A stretch of DNA of 64,000 nucleotides from Microbacterium sp. CBA3102 (GTDB taxonomy: Bacteria > Actinomycetota > Actinomycetes > Actinomycetales > Microbacteriaceae): contig NZ_CP042412.1 of the NCBI RefSeq assembly GCF_007954505.1, positions 372,001 through 436,000 on the forward strand. The letters are read 5' to 3'. A program made the translations under genes and the position numbers. Below the pieces are notes generated by a model, which was not told the origin of the DNA, made no database searches, and worked only from the letters and a program-made list of their open reading frames with translations. Positions 1 to 7,863 of this stretch are shown here, one piece after another (position 1 is the stretch's first letter; every line of letters begins with the position of its first letter).

Positions 1-209
1 CGGCGTTCCGCGAGCAGAGCCGCCAGACCGATGTCCCCGTTCCCCGCGTTGTTCGCGACGATCGTGAGGTCCCGCGCTCCCTGGGCGATGAGCGCGTCGA
101 TGAGCTCGACGGGCTGTCCTGCCCGGCCGAAACCGCCGATCATCACGGTCGCGCCGTCGGCGATCCCTGCCACTGCCGTCGCGGCATCCGGAACCGTCTT
201 GTCGATCAC
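1..209 (-). CDS. pcaI: 3-oxoadipate CoA-transferase subunit A, 5' part only (cut by window edge)
   Basis: This is the N-terminal 69 or so residues of the alpha subunit of the enzyme that moves CoA from succinyl-CoA to 3-oxoadipate. The protein begins V-I-D-K-T-V and soon shows the family's glycine-rich stretch GATVMIGGFGRAGQP, followed by ELIDALI and IVANNAG. The GTG start overlaps the TGA of pcaC (GTGA), the same coupling used through the rest of this operon. The remainder, and presumably pcaJ, lie beyond the left edge. CoA-transferase subunit A is a firm family call. The pca assignment rests on its position directly after pcaC. Confidence 0.9.
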   Translation of the reverse strand, partial: MIDKTVPDAATAVAGIADGATVMIGGFGRAGQPVELIDALIAQGARDLTIVANNAGNGDIGLAALLAER

Positions 210-619
210 GAGCGGCCCTCGCCGTCGTGGTCACCGGGCTGTGTCGAGAAGACCTCGCCGGCGATCCGGAACGCGGTGTTCGCGGCGGGGACACCGGAGT
301 AGACGGCCGACTGCAGGATCACCTCGCGGATCTCCTCGATGGTGAGACCGTTGCGCCGTGCGGCGCGCAGATGCATCGCGAGCTCTTCGTGGTGCCCGTG
401 CGCGATGAGCGAGGAGAGCACGGCGATCGATCGCGACCGGCGGTCGAGTCCGGGACGAGACCAGACATCTCCCCAGGCGACCCGGGTGATGAAGTCCTGG
501 AAGTCCGCGGTGAGGTCCGTGGTCGCGGCGATCGCTCGGTCGACGTGCGCATCGGAGAGCACTTCGCGGCGCACCGCCATCCCCTGCGCTCGGCGCTCGT
601 CATCGGTGAGTCCGGTCAT
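206..619 (-). CDS. pcaC: 4-carboxymuconolactone decarboxylase
   Basis: A 137-residue protein of the carboxymuconolactone decarboxylase / AhpD-like fold. It removes CO2 from 4-carboxymuconolactone to give 3-oxoadipate enol-lactone in the protocatechuate branch. The family core is visible: a conserved RSRS segment, SLIAHGHHEEL with its histidines, then the helix GLTIEEIREVILQSAVYSGVPAA. Length is normal for a stand-alone PcaC; many actinobacteria fuse PcaC to PcaD, but here they are separate genes overlapping by ATGA. No Cys-x-x-Cys redox pair is seen, which argues against an AhpD peroxidase. Confidence 0.95.
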   Translation of the reverse strand: MTGLTDDERRAQGMAVRREVLSDAHVDRAIAATTDLTADFQDFITRVAWGDVWSRPGLDRRSRSIAVLSSLIAHGHHEELAMHLRAARRNGLTIEEIREVILQSAVYSGVPAANTAFRIAGEVFSTQPGDHDGEGRS

Positions 620-1404
620 GATCGGCCTTCCTTCGTGAAGAACTCGGTCAACAGCTGCTCGACCGCGACGGGATCGTCGACCGGCGCGAGGTGCGAAGCC
701 TCCGGGATGCCGCGAGCCCGGCCGTGGCGCACGCCGTCGGCGATCTCGCGGGCTGAGGTCTCCGGCGTCACCGCGTCATTTGCGCCCCAGACCGCGAGCA
801 CCGGCGTCCGGATCTCGCCGAGGCGGTCCCGGACGTCGAATTCGGCGAGCGCCTCACAGCACAGGGCATAGCTCTCGTCGTCGGTGTCCTGCAGCACGTG
901 CAGCAGCCGTCCGGTCACGTCGGGGTGCGCGGCGACCGAGCCGGGCGCGAACCAGCGCTGCGCGGACCCGATGATCAGCGACGACGTCGACTGCGCGCGC
1001 ACCTGGGCCGCCCGGTCATGCCAGCCCTCCGGCGTTCCGATCGCGGCGCCGGAGCAGAGGATCGCGGCACTCTCGACGAGTTCAGGATGCCGGAGCATGA
1101 TCTCCAGACCGACAGCGCCGCCGAGGGACACCCCGGCGTAGCGGATGCGGTCAGCCCCGAGATCCGCCCCGACATCGGCGACGGCATCGGCGACGGCATC
1201 GGCGAGATCCGCGACGGAGAACGGCGCATCCGCCGGGGGCGCCGCACCGTGCCCCGGCAGATCCCAGAGGACCACGCGGTGAGTCCGTGCCAGTGCGGGG
1301 ACGACGCCCTCCCAGAGGATCGCCGACGTGCCGAGCGAGGGGCCGAGCACGAGGAGCGGGGCATCGGCGGGGCCGACCGGGTCGGTGACGGCGATCGTGG
1401 TCAT
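616..1404 (-). CDS. pcaD: 3-oxoadipate enol-lactonase (alpha/beta hydrolase)
   Basis: A 262-residue alpha/beta hydrolase that opens 3-oxoadipate enol-lactone to 3-oxoadipate. The nucleophile elbow is G-V-S-L-G (in YAGVSLGG), the acid lies in VWGANDAVTPE and the histidine in EASHLAPVDDP. The oxyanion-loop region reads LVLGPSLGTSAILWEG, typical of PcaD. The ATG at 1404 overlaps the TGA of pcaB, and its own stop overlaps the pcaC start, so the frame could extend upstream but the start is well set by the overlap. It is translationally coupled within pcaHGBDCI. Confidence 0.95.
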   Translation of the reverse strand: MTTIAVTDPVGPADAPLLVLGPSLGTSAILWEGVVPALARTHRVVLWDLPGHGAAPPADAPFSVADLADAVADAVADVGADLGADRIRYAGVSLGGAVGLEIMLRHPELVESAAILCSGAAIGTPEGWHDRAAQVRAQSTSSLIIGSAQRWFAPGSVAAHPDVTGRLLHVLQDTDDESYALCCEALAEFDVRDRLGEIRTPVLAVWGANDAVTPETSAREIADGVRHGRARGIPEASHLAPVDDPVAVEQLLTEFFTKEGRS

Positions 1405-2684
1405 GAGCGGTCTCCGTGCTCGCCGGTGTAGGCAGCGGGGTCGATCAGGTCGGCGATGTCGAGGTCGGCGGCCTCGGGGAGCGCGCGCAGCAGCGAACCG
1501 AGGTCCGCCCCCGCGTCCGCCTCTCGGATGAGCGCGTCGAAGCGGTCCCGCCCGATCAGCGGAACGAGCACGAGCGCCAGACGTTCGCTGACCAGCAGGC
1601 CACCGGTGAGCGCGAGGTTGTGCGCCGCGGCGCAGGCGTCCACCCGGAGGTTCTCGGACAGTGAGACGGCATGGGCCGAAGCGCCGAGCGCCAGGCGCAG
1701 GAGTTCGCGCAGGGTCGGCCATTCCGCATGCCAGGAACCGGCCGGGCGCTCGTCCGCGGCGAGCGCGGCCGCGAGGTGAAGCGTGGCACCGAGCTGCGGG
1801 GCACGAAGCGCTGCCGAGCGGATGAGGGTCGATGCGACCGGATTCTGCTTCTGCGGCATGGCCGACGATCCGCCACGCGTGCCTTCCCTGAGCTCTCCGA
1901 TCTCGGTGCGACTGAGGGTCGCGACGTCGCCGGCGATCTTGCCGAGCGCATCGAGTGCCTGCACGAGCGCATCGCCGAGTTCGGTGACGGGCCACCGGGT
2001 GACCTGCCAGGATTCCGGGGCGTCGTCGAGGCCGACCCGCGCGGCGAACGCGGTGACGAGAGCCCGGGCGTCGACCGCGGATCCCGTGATCTCGAGGAAC
2101 GAGGCGCGGGTCCCCGCGGCACCGGCGAGTTGGGCGGGGAGGGTGAGCGCGTCCAGGCGCACGAGGGCGCGATCGATGCCGCGCCGCCAGGTGGCGATGC
2201 GGGCGCCGAGGGTCATCGGCACGGCGTGCTGCGTGAGCGTCCGTGCCGCCACCACGGTGTCGCCGTGTCGCGTGACGACGTCGTCCAGGTTCGCCGTGAC
2301 TCTGCTCAGCGACTCCCGCAGCCGGTCGACGGCGGCGCGGGCGGCGATCATGAGTGCGGTGTCGATGATGTCCTGGCTGGTGGCGCCGCGGTGCACCCAC
2401 ACCCGCTGATCGGCGGCGACGAGGGCCCTGAGCTGACCGACCAGGGGGATCACCGGGTTGCCGCCCGCGACGGCATCCGCCGCGAGCGCGTCCGCGTCGA
2501 TCATGTGGTCGAACACCGCGTCGATGATCGGGTGCTCGTCGGACGCCAGCATCCCGATGTCCGCGTATGCCGCGACCAGCGCCCGCTCGGCGGCGAGGAG
2601 CGCATCGAGCACCGCCCTGTCGCCGACGAGGCGATCATGCCCGACCGTGAGCGGGGAGAGCAGTCCGAGGTCGAAGGAAGTCAT
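1401..2684 (-). CDS. pcaB: 3-carboxy-cis,cis-muconate cycloisomerase
   Basis: A 427-residue member of the fumarase / aspartase superfamily that lactonises 3-carboxymuconate, the ring-cleavage product of protocatechuate. The superfamily signature GGSSAMPQKQNP is present about two thirds through, and HRGATSQDIIDTA is the substrate-binding motif near residue 100. An SD-like GAGGGGA precedes the ATG. The gene follows pcaG after about 36 bases and overlaps pcaD by four. Superfamily plus operon context make this secure; adenylosuccinate lyase is the only serious alternative and would not sit here. Confidence 0.95.
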   Translation of the reverse strand: MTSFDLGLLSPLTVGHDRLVGDRAVLDALLAAERALVAAYADIGMLASDEHPIIDAVFDHMIDADALAADAVAGGNPVIPLVGQLRALVAADQRVWVHRGATSQDIIDTALMIAARAAVDRLRESLSRVTANLDDVVTRHGDTVVAARTLTQHAVPMTLGARIATWRRGIDRALVRLDALTLPAQLAGAAGTRASFLEITGSAVDARALVTAFAARVGLDDAPESWQVTRWPVTELGDALVQALDALGKIAGDVATLSRTEIGELREGTRGGSSAMPQKQNPVASTLIRSAALRAPQLGATLHLAAALAADERPAGSWHAEWPTLRELLRLALGASAHAVSLSENLRVDACAAAHNLALTGGLLVSERLALVLVPLIGRDRFDALIREADAGADLGSLLRALPEAADLDIADLIDPAAYTGEHGDRS

Positions 2685-2720
2685 CCGTGTCCCCTCTCCC
2701 GCACGGCGCGGCTCATGCGT

Positions 2721-3281
2721 TCAATAGACAAGGAACACCGTCTCCCCCTCGCCCTGCAGGCGGATGTCGTGCTGCAACCCTCCCTCGTCGGTGCGGATCG
2801 CGACCAGGGTGTTCCGCTCTTCGGGGGTCAGCGATGAGAGCAGCGGATCGGCGGCGAGCGCGGCGACGTCGTCCGGCAGGTAGATACGGGTGTGCAGCTT
2901 GTCGGGCAGACCGCGCGCATAGATGATCGCGGCGAAGAACGGGGCACGCCCAGGGGAGGCACCCGGGTTCCTCGTCCAGAACTCGTAGTGACCATCGTCG
3001 TTCGCGAAGGCCCGGCCGAAGCCGGTGAAGGAGTGGTCGTCGCGGCGGAAGGCTCCGCGTACACGGGGCACTGCGCCGTCGGCGTCCGCTCCGAAGATCT
3101 CGATGAAGGCATCGGGGATCGGGTTCCCCGCTCCGTCACGCACGGTGCCGCCGAGCAGGATGCTTCCCGGCGCGTGGGGGAACGCGATCTCGTGCATCTT
3201 CGTATACTCGACGCCGTAGGCGAAGAACGGGCCGACGGTCTGGCCCGGTGTGGGCCGGTGGGTCCTCGCGGGCACGGTCAT
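2721..3281 (-). CDS. pcaG: Protocatechuate 3,4-dioxygenase, alpha subunit
   Basis: A 186-residue non-catalytic subunit of the intradiol dioxygenase that cleaves protocatechuate. It opens with the alpha-subunit hallmark TPGQTVGPFFAYG and carries the shared beta-sandwich motifs GGTVRDGAGNPIPDAFIEI and GHYEFWT. It lacks the full set of Tyr/His iron ligands found in PcaH, as expected for an alpha subunit. The ATG overlaps the pcaH stop (ATGA), so both subunits are made together. Confidence 0.95.
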   Translation of the reverse strand: MTVPARTHRPTPGQTVGPFFAYGVEYTKMHEIAFPHAPGSILLGGTVRDGAGNPIPDAFIEIFGADADGAVPRVRGAFRRDDHSFTGFGRAFANDDGHYEFWTRNPGASPGRAPFFAAIIYARGLPDKLHTRIYLPDDVAALAADPLLSSLTPEERNTLVAIRTDEGGLQHDIRLQGEGETVFLVY

Positions 3282-4099
3282 GCGTCGTCCTCCTGCTCGA
3301 ACCAGGTCGCATCGGGACCGTCGACGACGATGTCGAAGCGGTAGCCCGTCGACCACTCCGGCGATGTCAGGTCGTGGTCGTACACCCCGACGAGGGCGTC
3401 GCGGTCCTTCTGCCGCCAGATGGTGTTGTAGATCGGATCGAGCGCGAAGAGCGGGTCGCCGGGGAAGTACATCTGCGTCACGAGGCGCTGGGTGAAAGAA
3501 GAGCCGAACACCGAGAAGTGGATGTGCGCGGGGCGCCAGGCGTTCACGTGGTTCTTCCACGGGTACGGGCCCGGCTTGATGGTGGTGAAGAGGTATTCGC
3601 CGTGGTCGTTCGTCACCGCTCTTCCCGCGCCCGTGAAGTTCGGATCGAGCGGAGCAGGGTGCTGATCGCGCTGATGGATGTATCGACCGGCCGAGTTCGC
3701 CTGCCAGATCTCGATGAGCTGGTTCGCGATCGGGCGCCCCCACGAGTCGAGCAGTCGCCCGCGCACCGTCATCCGCTCGCCGAGGGGCTCACCGGAGTGC
3801 TGGATCGTGAGGTCCGATTCGATCGCCGCGACATCGCGCTGTCCGAACGCGGGCGAGAGCAGCTCGATGGTCTCCGGGTCGACGAGCTGGGGGTTCTTGG
3901 TCGGATGCCTCAGGATGCTCGACCGGTACGGACGGAAATCACGGATCGTGGCGGGAAGCCGCTCCCCCGTCGCCGCGCGGTCGGCGAGCGAGGCGTGCAC
4001 GTCGGCGATCTCTTGTGTGATGCTGGCCTGCGTCACCTGGTCCGGTGAGGCCAGCAGCGTCTCGGGGGCCGCGACGGCGGTTCCGGCTGCAGAGGTCAT
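3278..4099 (-). CDS. pcaH: Protocatechuate 3,4-dioxygenase, beta (catalytic) subunit
   Basis: A 273-residue intradiol dioxygenase subunit that binds the non-haem Fe(III). The ligand set can be read: Tyr in SAGRYIHQRD, Tyr in GPYPWKN, and the His pair in RPAHIHFSVFG. The signature GRLLDSWGRPIANQLIEIW lies before them. The ATG at 4099 has a GGAGA ribosome binding site seven to eight bases upstream, which decides the start although the frame stays open further upstream. It is the first gene of the pca operon, divergent from the IclR gene with about 118 bases between them. Confidence 0.96.
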   Translation of the reverse strand: MTSAAGTAVAAPETLLASPDQVTQASITQEIADVHASLADRAATGERLPATIRDFRPYRSSILRHPTKNPQLVDPETIELLSPAFGQRDVAAIESDLTIQHSGEPLGERMTVRGRLLDSWGRPIANQLIEIWQANSAGRYIHQRDQHPAPLDPNFTGAGRAVTNDHGEYLFTTIKPGPYPWKNHVNAWRPAHIHFSVFGSSFTQRLVTQMYFPGDPLFALDPIYNTIWRQKDRDALVGVYDHDLTSPEWSTGYRFDIVVDGPDATWFEQEDDA

Positions 4100-4166
4100 G
4101 GCGTCTCCTTCGACACGGCGGTGACAATGACAGCATCCTGTTCCCTCCCGCTCAGAATCGGTGGCA

Positions 4167-4184
4167 CATTCCCACTGAATGGGA
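4167..4184. promoter_or_regulatory. Interleaved inverted repeats, candidate IclR-family operator
   Basis: Two perfect palindromes overlap here: CATTC-N5-GAATG and TCCCA-N5-TGGGA, together CATTCCCACTGAATGGGA. The site lies in the divergent gap between pcaH and the IclR gene. A related palindrome, TGAAT-N3-ATTCA, lies upstream of pobA, which points to one shared regulator. Binding by the adjacent IclR protein is inferred. Confidence 0.6.
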
Positions 4185-4216
4185 GTCGATACTTTCGGGT
4201 GTGGCATGATCTCGGC

Positions 4217-4969
4217 ATGGCCAACTCCCCCTCCGGCGATTCCGTGACGGAGCGTCTGATCCGCGTCCTCGAGACCTTCACCCCGGCGCGCACGGTGCAG
4301 ACCGCAGCCGATATCGGCAGGCGCGCCGGCCTCCCCGCCTCCAGCGCGCATCGCATCGTCGGCGAGCTGGTGGACGCGGGGATGCTGGAACGCGATGATG
4401 ACCGGCGCATCCGCATCGGCATGCGGCTGTGGGAGCTCGCCACCCGGTCGTCGCACGCCCTGCGGCTGCGACAGGCCGCGATGCCGTCGATGGAGCGTGT
4501 GCAGTCGCGGGTGCGCGAGCACACACAGCTCGCGATCCTCGAACAGGACGAGGCGCTGTTCCTCGAGCGGTTGAGCAGTCCCGAGTCCGGATCGAACGTG
4601 ACACGCATCGCCGGGCGCCTTCCGCTGCACGCCTCGTCCTCCGGCCTCGTGCTGCTCGCCTACGCGGATCGCGCGCTGCAGGAGCGGGTGCTCTCGGGTC
4701 CGCTGATGTCGGTGACGAGCGAGACCATCACGGAGCCGTCGCTCCTCCGCCGCAAGCTCACCGAGGTGCGCACGATCGGACATGCCGTCGCCCCCGGCTA
4801 CATCGAGGCGGTATCCACGGGCGTGGCCGTGCCCGTCCACGACGAGACCGGTGACGTGGCGGCCGCGCTCTCAGTCGTGCTCCGAAGGGATGCGCCGACC
4901 GAACCCGCGCTCCGGGAGCTCTTCGCCGCCGCACGGGAGATCGAGCGCGCACTCGGCGGACGCCGATGA
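4217..4969 (+). CDS. IclR-family regulator of protocatechuate/4-hydroxybenzoate catabolism
   Basis: A 250-residue IclR protein. Residues about 10-70 form the winged helix (TVQTAADIGRRAGLPASSAH as recognition region) and the rest is the effector-binding domain. Start ATG 4217 (MANSPSGD) is chosen because the domain begins at once; an in-frame ATG 32 codons earlier would place coding sequence across the operator palindrome. It sits between pcaH (divergent) and pobA (downstream, same strand), the usual place of PcaR/PobR-type regulators. Whether it activates or represses cannot be read from the sequence. Confidence 0.88.
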   Translation: MANSPSGDSVTERLIRVLETFTPARTVQTAADIGRRAGLPASSAHRIVGELVDAGMLERDDDRRIRIGMRLWELATRSSHALRLRQAAMPSMERVQSRVREHTQLAILEQDEALFLERLSSPESGSNVTRIAGRLPLHASSSGLVLLAYADRALQERVLSGPLMSVTSETITEPSLLRRKLTEVRTIGHAVAPGYIEAVSTGVAVPVHDETGDVAAALSVVLRRDAPTEPALRELFAAAREIERALGGRR

Positions 4970-4972
4970 CGC

Positions 4973-4985
4973 TGAATCCCATTCA
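4973..4985. promoter_or_regulatory. Palindrome TGAATCCCATTCA upstream of pobA
   Basis: A perfect TGAAT-N3-ATTCA inverted repeat lies three bases after the IclR stop and 71 bases before pobA. It shares the GAAT/ATTC half-site with the 4167-4184 palindrome. A single regulator controlling both pobA and pca is the simplest reading (inference). Confidence 0.5.
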
Positions 4986-5056
4986 ACGGTAGAGCGTGAG
5001 TCCGGCTCCACGGAGTCGCCCACACTGACTGGCGAACATCCGTCGAAGGAGACGCC

Positions 5057-6253
5057 ATGACCACCACCGTCCGCACCCGTGTCGCGATCGTCGGCGCAGG
5101 GCCCGCAGGTCTTCTGCTGTCACACCTCCTCGCCGAGGCCGGAATCGAATCGATCGTGCTCGACCGCCGGAGCCGTGCGGAGATCGAGTCGACCATCCGC
5201 GCCGGCATCCTCGAACAGGAGACCGTCCGGGTGCTGAGTGAGTCCGGCGCGAGCGAGCGGGTGCTCGCGGTCGGCACCCGCCACGACGGTATCGAACTGC
5301 GCTTCGAGGGCGAGGGACACCGCATCGACTTCCCGTCACTGACAGGGCGGAGCGTCTGGTTGTACCCGCAGCACGAGGTGCTCAAGGACCTGATCGCCGC
5401 GCGGCTCGCGGCTGGCCAGGACCTCCGATTCGAGACCGAGGTCACCGGTGTCGGCGACGTCGAGACCGATCGGCCGTGGGTGACGGCGACCACTGCGGAC
5501 GGCGACGCGGTGCGGATCGACGCCGACTTCGTGGTCGGCGCCGACGGCTCGCGCAGCGTCGTCCGCCCCGCGGTCACCGGTTCGTCGACCGGCGGCTATT
5601 TCCGGGAGTACCCGTTCGCGTGGTTCGGCATCCTGTGCGAGGCCCCGCCGAGCGCGGACGAACTGATCTACAGCAACTCCGCCGAGGGTTTCGCACTCAT
5701 CAGTCAGCGCAGCGCGACCGTGCAGCGCATGTACTTCCAATGCGATCCGGACGCCGCCCCGGGCGCCCTGTCGGACGAGGAGATCTGGGAGACCTTGCAG
5801 GCGCGGGTGCCGGGCACCGCCCTCGCGACCGGACCCGTCATCCAGCGCGACGTCCTCCGGTTCCGCAGCTTCGTGGCGCACGAGCTGCGGCACGGGCGCG
5901 CGGTGCTCGTCGGCGATGCGGCCCATACGGTTCCGCCGACCGGGGCGAAGGGCATGAACCTCGCGGTCGCCGACGTCGTGCTGCTCGACCGCGCTCTGCA
6001 GGCGCTTCTTCTCGAGAACGACGCCCGCCTCATCGACGCCTTCGCCGAGACGGCACTGCAGCGCATCTGGAAAGCGCAGCACTTCTCCTGGTGGATGACG
6101 AGCATGCTGCACACCGCACGCGATGCGAGCGACTTCGACCGTCGGCGCCAGATCGGCGAGCTGCGATCGGTCGTCGAGTCGGAGGCGGGGCAGACGTTCC
6201 TCGCCGAGGCGTACACGGGTTGGCCGCACGAAGGTTCGCCCGGGCGCTCGTGA
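5057..6253 (+). CDS. pobA: 4-hydroxybenzoate 3-monooxygenase
   Basis: A 398-residue FAD-dependent aromatic hydroxylase that turns 4-hydroxybenzoate into protocatechuate using NAD(P)H and O2. Motifs in order: dinucleotide-binding VAIVGAGPAGLLLS near residue 10, the PobA-type segment RIRAGILEQ-like STIRAGILEQETV near residue 50, the DG motif FVVGADGSRSVVR, and the second FAD motif VLVGDAAHTVPPTGAKGMNLA. Length matches PobA (about 390-400). A GGAGA ribosome binding site lies just before the ATG. It supplies the substrate for the divergent pcaHG operon. Confidence 0.96.
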   Translation: MTTTVRTRVAIVGAGPAGLLLSHLLAEAGIESIVLDRRSRAEIESTIRAGILEQETVRVLSESGASERVLAVGTRHDGIELRFEGEGHRIDFPSLTGRSVWLYPQHEVLKDLIAARLAAGQDLRFETEVTGVGDVETDRPWVTATTADGDAVRIDADFVVGADGSRSVVRPAVTGSSTGGYFREYPFAWFGILCEAPPSADELIYSNSAEGFALISQRSATVQRMYFQCDPDAAPGALSDEEIWETLQARVPGTALATGPVIQRDVLRFRSFVAHELRHGRAVLVGDAAHTVPPTGAKGMNLAVADVVLLDRALQALLLENDARLIDAFAETALQRIWKAQHFSWWMTSMLHTARDASDFDRRRQIGELRSVVESEAGQTFLAEAYTGWPHEGSPGRS

Positions 6254-6388
6254 ACGGCTTCGCGGCGAGGACATACTTGCGCGCACCCAGCGCGGCATAG
6301 TGATGCACCGCACCCCGGACACGCTGTTCGCGAGCGCACCGGCAGTCGCTACGGAGCGTGGCAGCAAGGCGACCACCGTCTGGCGATA

Positions 6389-6853
6389 TCAGGAGTCGTT
6401 GTCGGCGGGCGCGAGCGCCCGTGCGATGAACACGGACGCGGGAATGTGGCCGACGGCGAGGACGACAGCAGCGGCGGCGATCCACGGGTTACTCAGCCAG
6501 GCAGCGGCGCTGAGGAACACGACGACCGGGAGGGTCGCCATCGGCACGGGAACCACCCACCACGGCCGATAGAGTGTCGCCCCTTCCCGCCCCGTGAGCA
6601 GGTAGCGGGCCCATAGTGCGTAGTAGCCGCCCAGGCCGCAGAACGTGGGGATCGCCCACCAACCGGCGAGTTCGCCCTGCTGGGTGATCGCGGGCACCAC
6701 CAGGCACAGGGCCTGACCCGCGCGTTCAATCCATCCGAGCGCGCGTGGCACATGTGCGACGGGCCGCGGGGTCTGTGGCGGGAACAGCACCAGCAGCAGG
6801 TTGGGGGCGAGCACAGCGAGGCTGATGATCAGGCCCAGGGTCGAGAATCCCAC
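6389..6853 (-). CDS. Small integral membrane protein, unknown function
   Basis: A 154-residue hydrophobic protein with about four transmembrane segments: a signal-anchor-like LIISLAVLAPNLLLVLF at the start, one near ALCLVVPAI, one near LPVVVFLSAAAWL, and IAAAAVVLAVGHI near the end. No catalytic motif is evident. The GTG start at 6853 is preceded by TAGCCT (6860-6865 on the minus strand) with exactly six bases between, matching the leaderless pattern seen across this window. It stands alone, convergent with pobA. Confidence 0.7.
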   Translation of the reverse strand: MGFSTLGLIISLAVLAPNLLLVLFPPQTPRPVAHVPRALGWIERAGQALCLVVPAITQQGELAGWWAIPTFCGLGGYYALWARYLLTGREGATLYRPWWVVPVPMATLPVVVFLSAAAWLSNPWIAAAAVVLAVGHIPASVFIARALAPADNDS

Positions 6854-6865
6854 ACCCGGAGGCTA

Positions 6866-7151
6866 CCGCCCACAGAGTCCGCTTCTCAGTGTTGAACATC
6901 GAGGGCTCATACACCGCTGCGATCTCTTCCATGGTTGCAGCCTACGAAGCCGCATCCGAGCGTCCGGCACGAGCGATCCGATGATTGTGCATCGCCAGTA
7001 CGGCGAATGCCGCTGCGGGACCGGCGATGTGGTCGTCGAGCTGGGAGCACCTGAGCGACAGGGGAACACCGTGCGGTCCCGCGCCTGCCGCGTGACCTGA
7101 GCCGGCTCAGGCGGCGGCGTGCGCCGTCGAGAAGGCGGTGCGCTAGCCGGT
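6866..7151. other. Intergenic stretch without a recognisable gene
   Basis: About 286 bases separate the membrane-protein promoter from the TetR operator. Open frames here are short and overlap only in shadow frames. No RNA-like hairpin or terminator stands out. Confidence 0.5.
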
Positions 7152-7173
7152 TTTCTAGACGTCTGTCTAGAAA
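7152..7173. promoter_or_regulatory. Perfect 9-bp inverted repeat, TetR operator
   Basis: TTTCTAGAC-GTCT-GTCTAGAAA is a perfect palindrome with a 4-bp spacer. It ends six bases before a TACGAT -10 element (7180-7185) that is followed by six bases and the TetR ATG, so a bound repressor would cover the promoter. Autoregulation of the tetR-adh operon is inferred. Confidence 0.75.
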
Positions 7174-7191
7174 CAGATGTACGATGGATGC

Positions 7192-7863
7192 ATGATGCGC
7201 GGCGCCGTGACGGCAGACATCGCAACCGTCCGAGACTCGATCCGTGCCTCGTCGGACCCCAGGGTCGCGGCGACCCGGACGCGGCTCTCCGACGCTGTGA
7301 GATCGTTGGCGCTCGCGGGCCGGGCGATCACGGTGAGCAGTCTCGTCGCCGAGGCGCGAGTGAGTCGTGCCACGTTCTACACCCACTTCTCGGGCATCGA
7401 CGATCTCGCCCTCCATCTGCAGGAGCAGGCATTCCGCGACATCGCGGCCGAGACCCGAGCGCACGGCATCTCGGCCTCAACCGACGACTCCGCGATGGCG
7501 CGGTCGCAGCGCGCGCTGATCGAGCACTACGCGACGTACCGTGCGCTCTACGCGGCAGCTTTCAGCGTCGCGGTGCCTCGGGGTGCGGAGTCGCGCGTCG
7601 CGGAGCTGATGAAGGTCGAGATCCTCGCGCACATACGCGAAATCACCTCGCCGCCGCCCGGGATCGATCCGGACATCGCCGCCACCTACATCGCGCACGC
7701 CGCGACCGGGCTCATCGCGTCCTGGGTCCTCGACGACCTCACGGCACGACCCGACGAGATCGCGGAGCACCTCACGCAGCTCATGCCGCGCTGGATGATC
7801 TCCGGCCAGCCCACGTCCGCCGGAGACACCGACGGCCCCAGAAGAAAGAAGAACCAGCAATGA
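7192..7863 (+). CDS. TetR/AcrR-family regulator
   Basis: A 223-residue TetR protein. The N-terminal HTH reads ITVSSLVAEARVSRATFYTHF, and the C-terminal ligand domain is not recognisable by family. The start was chosen at 7192 (MMRGAV), which leaves TACGAT-N6-ATG as a leaderless promoter; an ATG at 7177 lies between the operator and the -10 box and is unlikely. The stop overlaps the dehydrogenase start (ATGA), making a two-gene operon behind the palindrome. Confidence 0.85.
   Translation: MMRGAVTADIATVRDSIRASSDPRVAATRTRLSDAVRSLALAGRAITVSSLVAEARVSRATFYTHFSGIDDLALHLQEQAFRDIAAETRAHGISASTDDSAMARSQRALIEHYATYRALYAAAFSVAVPRGAESRVAELMKVEILAHIREITSPPPGIDPDIAATYIAHAATGLIASWVLDDLTARPDEIAEHLTQLMPRWMISGQPTSAGDTDGPRRKKNQQ

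Noticed and set aside
7119..7191. Upstream extension of the alcohol dehydrogenase frame
   Set aside because: It crosses the whole TetR gene in another frame; the dehydrogenase starts at the ATGA overlap.
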